Shown: one piece after another, positions 1-4,869 of the stretch
Layout of the letters: every line of letters starts with the position of its first letter
Position numbering within the stretch: the stretch's first letter is position 1
From: a virus
Virus record (IMG/VR): IMGVR_UViG_3300043466_000237
Coordinates: 1 to 20,118 of that record
Reading direction: 5' to 3' (one strand)
Length of the DNA stretch: 20,118 bases
Position numbers and translations under genes: made by a program
Notes under the pieces: model-generated
The model's input: only the letters and a program-made list of their open reading frames with translations
Told to the model about the DNA's origin: nothing
Databases searched by the model: none

Positions 1-407
1 TAGGCAATCACGATGATAGAGTGCGCCGACTTGCAGGAGATGCTGGTATTCCCGACTTTTATATTAAGAGCTTCAATGAAATTTATAACACAAGTTGGCA
101 ATGGGTTAAGAACTACACTATTGATAGTGTGTTTTACTATCATGGTGTTGGGGGTGGCGGCTTGTATCCTGCTTTCAACACTGCTAAAGGTATGGGTCTT
201 TCTGTGGTTGCTGGTCATCACCACTCTTGCGCCGGAATTAACTGGCAAGTTAGCCCAATGCATTCCCTCTTCGGAATGAATGTTGGCTGCGGTGTTGACC
301 GCAAGCACCTTGCTATGAAGTATGGCGAAGACCATATTAAGAAACCAGTGATTAGTTGTGGTGTTGTTGTTGATGGTAAACCCTACATTGAAATGATGAG
401 TCTTTAA
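1..407 (+). CDS. Calcineurin-like metallophosphoesterase, C-terminal part (5' end outside window)
   Basis: The frame is open from base 3 to a TAA at 405-407, so the gene begins upstream of the window. The first visible codons read GNHDDRV, which matches the GNH(D/E) metal-binding motif of calcineurin-like phosphoesterases. About 70 residues later comes GHHHS (bases 213-227), matching the family's GHxH motif, followed by an N-x-G-C-G segment and a family-typical ending (PVISCGVVVDGKPYIEMM). The earlier DxH and GDxxD motifs would lie upstream. Such enzymes cleave phosphomono- or diesters with two metal ions; the substrate cannot be told from sequence. Its stop overlaps the next start (TAATG), which suggests translational coupling with the citrate-synthase-like gene. 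Family call is firm; substrate unknown. Confidence 0.85.
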   Translation, partial: GNHDDRVRRLAGDAGIPDFYIKSFNEIYNTSWQWVKNYTIDSVFYYHGVGGGGLYPAFNTAKGMGLSVVAGHHHSCAGINWQVSPMHSLFGMNVGCGVDRKHLAMKYGEDHIKKPVISCGVVVDGKPYIEMMSL

Positions 408-967
408 TGTTGAGTTTGATAAATAACTATGACCCACTCTTATACTCTTTATTTATAGAAGCGCATGAAGAGTCCGCTATTCAAAACGAAAATGCAAGTT
501 TGCATTCCCTGCTAAATGCAGGACTAACAACAGGCCGTCTTGAAAATGGATTAGCCGCAGCTATTATGACACTTGGTGGTCATCATGCTCCTATTAGTGA
601 AGCTAGAACGGTGTATCTAACATGGACTAAAGAGTTTATTGATACTGCAGTTTTAGCTAAAATGTTTATTCCCGGTTTTGGTAATTCCTTTTATAAAGAT
701 TCTATTGATCCTAAGTGGGAAAAAGTAGCAGCACATATTAAAGAGTTTTACCCACAGCACGATGCTCGTATTACAGAGATTACACAATGGTTGGCTGATA
801 ACAATTTAAAGTTATTCCCAAACGCTGCTATGTATTCAGCTGTTGTTTGCGAAATCCTAGCAGTAGTACCGGGAACAGAGGTTGCATTACTAATAATGGC
901 AAGACTTCCTGCTTGGTCGCTTGCTTGGGCAAATAAGAATGATTCGTTTAGATTGATAAAACTCTGA
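407..967 (+). CDS. Citrate-synthase-fold protein, small-domain only, catalytic residues replaced
   Basis: A 186-residue protein whose blocks line up in order with the small domain and C-terminal part of citrate synthase. GGHHAPISEA (residues 57-66) matches the LHGGA..EA block. IPGFGNSFYKDSIDPK (88-103) matches the GFGHxVYKxxDPR block. LFPNAAMYSA (136-145) matches xxxNVDxxSG. LIMARLPAWSLAW (162-174) matches FAxxRxxGWxAH. The second catalytic His is Asn93, the catalytic Asp is Ala141, and the AH pair after GW is AW; a His remains at 59/60. Citrate synthases are about 370-430 residues, so roughly the first half is absent. These changes suggest a protein that no longer makes citrate. The start is the ATG in TAATG; its ribosome site is weak, consistent with coupling to the phosphoesterase. 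Fold recognition is by eye. Confidence 0.6.
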   Translation: MLSLINNYDPLLYSLFIEAHEESAIQNENASLHSLLNAGLTTGRLENGLAAAIMTLGGHHAPISEARTVYLTWTKEFIDTAVLAKMFIPGFGNSFYKDSIDPKWEKVAAHIKEFYPQHDARITEITQWLADNNLKLFPNAAMYSAVVCEILAVVPGTEVALLIMARLPAWSLAWANKNDSFRLIKL

Positions 968-988
968 GTTCCAATGGTTGGGGCTACA

Positions 989-1003
989 GATATACTGTAT
1001 ATC
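989..1003 (+). promoter_or_regulatory. Perfect inverted repeat with a -10-like hexamer, upstream of the 1020 gene
   Basis: GATATA-CTG-TATATC has 6-base arms around a 3-base centre, in the only gap (968-1019) between the citrate-synthase-like gene and the next gene. It contains TATACT (991-996), one mismatch from a sigma70 -10 box. The -35 candidate TTCCAA (969-974) is poor. A strong Shine-Dalgarno (AAAGGAG, 1007-1013) follows. It could be a weak promoter, an operator or a small hairpin in the leader; nothing here decides. Confidence 0.3.
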
Positions 1004-1019
1004 AGAAAGGAGAAAAATT

Positions 1020-1226
1020 ATGAACACTGAAACTGAAATGATTGATGGAGTTGTTACTGAAGTTACCACTCCCGCACAGGAAATGGTTCCTGCTATCCGT
1101 AGTGATAGCGTAGTTGCGTATCTCAGCGGACTTGCTTCCGGTCTGAGTGCTATTGTTAACGACCTAAACATGCAAGTGAATCAGATCACTAGCGAAATGA
1201 ATAAGGACAAGACCACTAATGGTTAA
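1020..1226 (+). CDS. Small acidic protein of unknown function before SSB
   Basis: A 68-residue protein. I chose the ATG at 1020 because AAAGGAG sits 6-12 bases upstream; the longer in-frame option at 978 has no such site. The N-terminal third is acidic and rich in Thr and Val. A stretch around residues 33-45 (VAYLSGLASGLSA) is mildly hydrophobic and probably helical, and the C-terminus is polar and charged. I recognise no family. It overlaps the SSB start by 8 bases, so the two are probably translated together, suggesting a replication-associated or early role by context only. Confidence 0.65.
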   Translation: MNTETEMIDGVVTEVTTPAQEMVPAIRSDSVVAYLSGLASGLSAIVNDLNMQVNQITSEMNKDKTTNG

Positions 1227-1755
1227 TAAGAAGATGAAGAAGATGCCTCAGTTTGTGACTGAGGTTGTTGAAGTTAAGTGGAGCAATCTTCTTAAGCCAG
1301 ATACGGCTTTTGGTGAAGCTTCGGCTAACCATAACATTACGATTCTTCTTGACAAGACTCTTGAGAAGAAGCTCGCTGAGTTGCTCAAGCAGTCTGGTGC
1401 TAAGAAGATCAATGGTATCATGGAGAAGGATGGAGTCAAGACATTCAAGGCAAAGAGCCGAATGTATGTCGAGCAGGGTAAATTCCCTTGCGTAGATTCT
1501 GCTGCACAGGAAACTGATGCAGTTCCTTTTGGCGGTGACAAGGTTCGCTTGAAGCTTGCTCCCGCTGTTGTCGCCCGTGATAACAGCCTATCTGTTTACC
1601 TTAATGGTATTCAGATTGTGGAGAAGAATGCCAACAATATGACCGGATCTACTGGCGGTGGCTTTAGTGCTGTCGATGGTGGATATGTTGGTGCAGCCAC
1701 TACAAAGTCTGCGCCCGAAGTTGAAGAGACTGAGGACGAAGACCTTCCATTCTAA
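1219..1755 (+). CDS. Single-stranded DNA-binding protein (T7 gp2.5-like role)
   Basis: A 178-residue protein. The N-terminal part (for example VKWSNLLKPDTAF near residues 19-31, followed by NHNITILLDK) resembles the OB-fold single-strand binding proteins of marine T7-like phages. The C-terminus is strongly acidic and ends EVEETEDEDLPF, like the DDDIPF tip of bacterial SSB and the acidic tail with terminal Phe of T7 gp2.5; in those proteins the tail recruits polymerase and primase-helicase. A Gly-rich linker (STGGG, then GGYVG) separates core and tail. AAGGAC lies about 10 bases before the ATG. It is directly followed by the RusA-like gene with no gap. It would coat single-stranded DNA during replication and recombination. 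Confidence 0.85.
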   Translation: MVNKKMKKMPQFVTEVVEVKWSNLLKPDTAFGEASANHNITILLDKTLEKKLAELLKQSGAKKINGIMEKDGVKTFKAKSRMYVEQGKFPCVDSAAQETDAVPFGGDKVRLKLAPAVVARDNSLSVYLNGIQIVEKNANNMTGSTGGGFSAVDGGYVGAATTKSAPEVEETEDEDLPF

Positions 1756-2127
1756 TTGAACTGGAAGTTTAATATCAATCCCGTGGCTGCATCAAGACCA
1801 CGGGTTGGTAAATGGGGTGCTTACTATACAGGTACTTACAAGGAGTTCAGGGAGAAGGCATCAGAGATTGTATGGGAAACCATCGGTAAAGACTTTGAAC
1901 CTATTGACACAGAACTAGCAGTGAGTATTGAGTTATATGTAAAGCGTCCAAAAACTACTGAGAGGGAATGGCCGAAGGCAGATATTGACAACTTTGCCAA
2001 GGCTGTTCTGGATACTATGAACGGAAAAATTTGGAAGGATGACTCCCAGATAACTTCCCTTCATGTATCCAAGCAGTGGGCTGACAAAGGTGAAGACGGT
2101 TACTTCACTTTAGAAGTAAATACCTAA
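1756..2127 (+). CDS. RusA-like Holliday junction resolvase (TTG start)
   Basis: A 123-residue protein, the usual RusA size. The signature PKADIDNFAKAVLDTMNG (residues 73-90) followed by WKDDSQI (93-99) gives the acidic metal-binding residues Asp76, Asp78 and Asp95/96, plus conserved Asn79 and Lys82. The N-terminal SRPRVGK matches the basic strand of the family. The only start next to the SSB stop is TTG at 1756, directly after the TAA, so SSB and resolvase look coupled. In T7 the comparable slot holds gene 3 endonuclease I; here an unrelated resolvase takes it. It would cut branched DNA before packaging or during recombination. A terminator overlaps its stop codon. Confidence 0.9.
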   Translation: MNWKFNINPVAASRPRVGKWGAYYTGTYKEFREKASEIVWETIGKDFEPIDTELAVSIELYVKRPKTTEREWPKADIDNFAKAVLDTMNGKIWKDDSQITSLHVSKQWADKGEDGYFTLEVNT

Positions 2128-2159
2128 AAGGATTGGGGAGAAATCCCCTTTCCTTTTTT
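2126..2159 (+). terminator. Rho-independent terminator after the resolvase
   Basis: AAAAGGA and GGGGA pair with TCCCC and TCCTTTT across a GAAA loop (2140-2143), with one TT/TT internal mismatch (2133-2134 against 2149-2150). That gives a 5-bp GC-rich top stem and a 7-bp lower stem ending in a run of six T (2154-2159). The structure begins inside the RusA stop codon and ends 13 bases before the ThyX start. It is the only strong intrinsic terminator I find in the window. Confidence 0.85.
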
Positions 2160-2172
2160 CAAAAGGAGAATT

Positions 2173-2829
2173 ATGTACGAAAAGATTTCAGTTGAGTTGA
2201 TCGACAAGATGGGAACAGACAACACGGTTGTTGATGCTGCTAGAGTGTCGTTCAGTAAAGAAGCTACCAACTACACAGAAGATCAGAACAGTAAGCTTAT
2301 TAAGTACTTGGCAAAGCACAATCACTGGAGTCCTTTTGCACACTGTACTCTACAATTTAGAATTAAGGCTCCTATCTTTGTTGCCCGACAGTTGCAGAAG
2401 CATCAGGTCGGGTTTGCTTGGAATGAAGTAAGCCGCCGCTATGTTGACTATGATCCCACCTTCTGGAATCCAGATGGTAATTGGAGAAAGAAAGCTGATA
2501 ACAAGAAGCAGGGATCTATGGATGATCTTGTCGATGATCCTCTTGAGTCTCAAGATGTCTTTGAGGATGCTATGCGTTACTGCATGCTGACCTATAGCAT
2601 GATGCTTGCCAACGGTGTATGCCCGGAGCAAGCCCGTGCCGTGCTTCCTCAGTCTATGATGACTGAATGGTACTGGACGGGTTCTCTATACGGCTTTGCC
2701 CGTGTGTGCCAGCTACGGCTTGATGCTCACGCTCAGAATGAATGCCGACAGGTTGCTATGTGTCTCAATGACGCATGTGCCAAAGCATTCCCGATATCTT
2801 GGAAGGCTCTTAATGGAACATTGGATTGA
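2173..2829 (+). CDS. thyX: FAD-dependent thymidylate synthase ThyX
   Basis: A 218-residue ThyX. It converts dUMP to dTMP using methylene-tetrahydrofolate and NADPH through FAD. Family marks: ARQLQKHQVG then NEVSRRY (residues 71-90) corresponds to the RQxxRHRxxxxNExSxRY block; ARAVLPQ (154-160), TEWYWTGSL (164-172) and LRLDAHAQNECR (181-192) match the C-terminal substrate-binding blocks, with Arg192 as the conserved Arg. The RHR triplet reads Lys76-His77-Gln78, and there is one extra residue before NE relative to the standard spacing. AAAAGGAG lies directly upstream of the ATG. The end overlaps the deaminase-like gene by 17 bases, consistent with a joint dTTP-making unit. Confidence 0.93.
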   Translation: MYEKISVELIDKMGTDNTVVDAARVSFSKEATNYTEDQNSKLIKYLAKHNHWSPFAHCTLQFRIKAPIFVARQLQKHQVGFAWNEVSRRYVDYDPTFWNPDGNWRKKADNKKQGSMDDLVDDPLESQDVFEDAMRYCMLTYSMMLANGVCPEQARAVLPQSMMTEWYWTGSLYGFARVCQLRLDAHAQNECRQVAMCLNDACAKAFPISWKALNGTLD

Positions 2830-3172
2830 ACTGGCTAAGCATATTGCATCGACTGTCGATAGAGACAGGGCGCATATCTCGCTGATCGTTAGAAAGAATA
2901 GACTGCTTGCTGTTGGAACTAATAACTGGAAGACTCATCCCAAGACTGCTGAGTATGGCTACATGTACCCATATCTACACTCTGAACTGGATGCCTTCCG
3001 AAAGATAAAGATACCACAAGATAAACTGGTTCTTTATAACTTCCGGTTTAGCAAGACAGGTAGGTTGGGCATGTCTAAACCATGTAAGTTTTGTATGCCT
3101 TGGTGTTCTCATGTATTTGATAGAATCATTTACTCTAATGAAGAAGGTAAAATTGTAAATGATATTCAATAA
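2813..3172 (+). CDS. Cytidine/deoxycytidylate deaminase-like protein
   Basis: A 119-residue protein starting at ATG 2813, chosen because GGAAGG lies 7-12 bases upstream; the longer frame to 2696 would run deep inside ThyX. Zinc-site residues of the deaminase superfamily are present in order: His56-Ser-Glu58, then Pro90-Cys91-x-x-Cys94. A third cysteine follows at 98. The block between them (LVLYNFR...G...SKPC) is typical of phage and bacterial deaminase-like proteins. If it acts on dCMP it would supply dUMP for the ThyX gene it overlaps. Substrate is not provable here; tRNA- or nucleic-acid-acting relatives share the motif. Confidence 0.75.
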   Translation: MEHWIELAKHIASTVDRDRAHISLIVRKNRLLAVGTNNWKTHPKTAEYGYMYPYLHSELDAFRKIKIPQDKLVLYNFRFSKTGRLGMSKPCKFCMPWCSHVFDRIIYSNEEGKIVNDIQ

Positions 3173-3183
3173 AAAGGAAAACT

Positions 3184-3612
3184 ATGGATCAATTGATTGC
3201 TGAAAAGTGGGTTGCTGCCTTGCGTAGTGGAGAGTATCAACAAGGCAAGGGTGTACTGCATAACCAAGATACTAACACCTATTGCTGCCTTGGTGTTCTT
3301 TGCGACTTGTATGTGCAAGAAAACAACAATAGAGATTCTTATTGCGAACAGCGTATGCTTAGTGATTCTTCAATTGTTACAGCTTTTGATAGAATTACTG
3401 GTACTTTACCCAGAGATGTTCGTATGTGGGCTGGTATCAATGATGACAATGGAGAGTTTAAGTATGACAAGCCTATTCCTAGTCGTGATACATCATACTT
3501 TAGAGATGAACAAACTTGCTTGCTTACCAGCATGAACGATGGTGAGTACGGCCACGACTTTACCTTTGAAGAAATTGCAAACATTATTGAAGAACAATGG
3601 AGACAACTATGA
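3184..3612 (+). CDS. Conserved phage protein of unknown function (CCLGVLCDLY type)
   Basis: A 142-residue protein with AAAAAGGA upstream of its ATG. The N-terminal half (KWVAALRSGEYQQGKGVL, then YCCLGVLCDLY at about residues 33-43) matches a family of small proteins I recognise from many phages and prophages, always with the Cys-Cys-Leu-Gly-Val-Leu-Cys core. The C-terminus (DFTFEEIANIIEEQW) looks like a short helix. No function is known to me. It ends in ATGA shared with the next gene, which suggests coupling. Confidence 0.75.
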   Translation: MDQLIAEKWVAALRSGEYQQGKGVLHNQDTNTYCCLGVLCDLYVQENNNRDSYCEQRMLSDSSIVTAFDRITGTLPRDVRMWAGINDDNGEFKYDKPIPSRDTSYFRDEQTCLLTSMNDGEYGHDFTFEEIANIIEEQWRQL

Positions 3613-3845
3613 ACTTCGGTATTGATCCTAACAATCGAGATCGCTGTGTTATCCAAGCCCCTTGTGATCTTGCCTATATGCAGAAGCAGCGTGATCTTCT
3701 TTGGAAGATCTACTCTGATTCCCTGCTCTCTAGTGATGAAGATCTTGCTTATCTTCGTACCACTATTGGTTTCTTGGATCATTTTATTCATGGCGTATAC
3801 TTTGTAGCCGCTGAATATCACACCGCTAACAGGAGTATTTATTAA
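3609..3845 (+). CDS. Small protein of unknown function
   Basis: A 78-residue protein if it starts at ATG 3609, which overlaps the previous stop as ATGA and has GGAGA 6-10 bases upstream. An ATG four codons earlier (3597) is also possible but has a weaker site. Mixed charge, with a helical-looking middle (LAYMQKQRDLLWKIYSD) and an aromatic C-terminal stretch (FLDHFIHGVYFVAAEYH) that could pack as a helix but is too polar for a confident membrane segment. No family recognised. It abuts the next gene (TAA then ATG). Confidence 0.65.
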   Translation: MNFGIDPNNRDRCVIQAPCDLAYMQKQRDLLWKIYSDSLLSSDEDLAYLRTTIGFLDHFIHGVYFVAAEYHTANRSIY

Positions 3846-4190
3846 ATGCTTATTAAGTCAAATGAAAAGTTTGTTAAAAAGTTTAAGATTCCCTTTGTTT
3901 ACTACGATCTTTGTATATCTTTTAAGTTGAACAACGAACAAGATATTAATGACCCTGTTGATTGGATCATGGGAGAAGCTTGTACCTACGGTAAAAATAA
4001 GAAGCGCGCTAGTGCTTTCAAGAAGTTTAAGCTTCTTGAACCCAGCACTGGATATAATTTTATGACTTACGAAAGAGATCTCACTTTCTTTAGATGCACA
4101 AAAGAACAGATGCAGTATCTTATCAACACTTATAAGAATAGTCCATTCCGTATTACTTATCTTGGGTGTCAGACTGAAGATTGTTGTTAA
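3846..4190 (+). CDS. Basic protein of unknown function
   Basis: A 114-residue, lysine-rich protein. CAGGAG lies about 10-15 bases before the ATG, which immediately follows the previous stop. Visible features: a basic N-terminus (FVKKFKIPF), a middle with KNKKRASAFKKFKLL, and a C-terminus ending TEDCC with adjacent cysteines. No catalytic motif or family recognised. Its stop is part of a TAATG shared with the minicistron at 4190. Confidence 0.65.
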   Translation: MLIKSNEKFVKKFKIPFVYYDLCISFKLNNEQDINDPVDWIMGEACTYGKNKKRASAFKKFKLLEPSTGYNFMTYERDLTFFRCTKEQMQYLINTYKNSPFRITYLGCQTEDCC

Positions 4191-4234
4191 TGGATAGACT
4201 TGTAAACTTCGATCAGGAGAATGGATTACTATGA
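4190..4234 (+). CDS. Possible 14-residue linking minicistron
   Basis: The reading frame ATG...TGA encodes a 14-residue peptide (MDRLVNFDQENGLL). Its ATG overlaps the upstream stop as TAATG and its TGA overlaps the next ATG as ATGA. The peptide itself looks unremarkable. It may only carry ribosomes from one gene to the next, or be chance in a 40-base gap; AGGAG at 4215-4219 inside it serves as the ribosome site of the following gene. Confidence 0.25.
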   Translation: MDRLVNFDQENGLL

Positions 4235-4332
4235 TAGGAACACTTCTTATTCTTTTTGTCTACCTACTAGGACTTTTTACTGGACAATTGGTTGATGGTA
4301 TTGTTATGTTGTTAGACAAGAAGAAACGATGA
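4231..4332 (+). CDS. 33-residue single-span membrane peptide
   Basis: The peptide begins MIGTLLILFVYLLGLFTG, a hydrophobic run of about 17 residues, continues with a short amphipathic part and ends DKKKR. The pattern is one membrane helix with a positively charged C-terminal end, expected to stay in the cytoplasm. AGGAG lies 11 bases upstream, and the stop overlaps the next ATG as ATGA. Small inner-membrane peptides of phages can be lysis, superinfection-exclusion or takeover factors; nothing here separates these. Its position among early/replication genes argues somewhat against a holin. Confidence 0.6.
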   Translation: MIGTLLILFVYLLGLFTGQLVDGIVMLLDKKKR

Positions 4333-4553
4333 AAACAAAAACATTAAATGAACTTGAAGAGATGGTCTACGATCTTGCAATACTTAGCTATAAGATTGGT
4401 CGTATTGAGACAGATGGTACAGCGACTCAAGCAAAGTATGATAAACTGGTTGAACAGCGTGACAATCTAAGAAATGAGATTGTTGGTATATTCAAGTCTA
4501 TTAAGAACTCATATCCCAACGAATTAGGTTGGGGCAAAGGAAAAGACGAATGA
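4329..4553 (+). CDS. Small helical protein of unknown function
   Basis: A 74-residue protein that looks almost entirely helical: heptad-like Leu/Ile/Val spacing in LNELEEMVYDLAILSYKIG (residues 5-23) and again in KLVEQRDNLRNEIVGIFKSI (39-58), so probably a two-helix coiled-coil hairpin. No family recognised. Both its start (with the membrane peptide) and its stop (with the next gene) are ATGA overlaps, so it is inside a translationally coupled run. Confidence 0.65.
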   Translation: MKTKTLNELEEMVYDLAILSYKIGRIETDGTATQAKYDKLVEQRDNLRNEIVGIFKSIKNSYPNELGWGKGKDE

Positions 4554-4858
4554 TGGATAACATAGAGACAGATGAATGGTTACAGATGAACTTTCCAGTT
4601 GGCGGTGGTCCAGAAATTATCGTTGGTGGAGATTGTTACACCTCACCAAATCATTATATGGAAATTGAATTTTCTAAGAATAAGGACAATGCTTTCTTTG
4701 CTATTTACGAAACTCCACAAGATAGAAATGGGTTGCGTAGTGATAAAGATGAGCCTGTTGTTTCTTTTAGTATTTCGCGTGAACTACTTCTTAAGATTGT
4801 TCGTACTATTAAGGTAAGCAACGATATCTGTTATAGCGATGATATGCGTGAGTGGTGA
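4550..4858 (+). CDS. Acidic protein of unknown function
   Basis: A 102-residue protein starting at the ATG in ATGA (4550), with AAAGGA 9-14 bases upstream; a longer TTG start at 4529 is less likely. The sequence is acidic, with a predicted mixed strand/helix pattern: MEIEFS and FFAIYE look like strands, and ISRELLLKIVRTIKV a helix. No motif or family recognised. It lies 11 bases before the primase-helicase and is the last of the small unknown genes that follow ThyX. Confidence 0.65.
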   Translation: MMDNIETDEWLQMNFPVGGGPEIIVGGDCYTSPNHYMEIEFSKNKDNAFFAIYETPQDRNGLRSDKDEPVVSFSISRELLLKIVRTIKVSNDICYSDDMREW

Positions 4859-4869
4859 GGTATAAATGA

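Noticed and set aside
1904-1931. TTGACA with a TATTGA 16 bases later, as a promoter for ThyX
   Set aside because: The -10 matches only three of six positions, and the stretch encodes RusA.
1985-2016. Second TTGACA, with GATACT downstream
   Set aside because: Spacing of 20 bases is too long, and the bases encode the conserved acidic block of RusA (DIDNFAKAVLD).
2696-2812. Longer N-terminus for the deaminase-like gene
   Set aside because: It would be read in a second frame through conserved ThyX sequence; ATG 2813 with GGAAGG upstream is better supported.
3339-3821. 160-codon open frame on the minus strand
   Set aside because: It covers two + strand genes with good ribosome sites and ATGA coupling, and its translation resembles no known protein.
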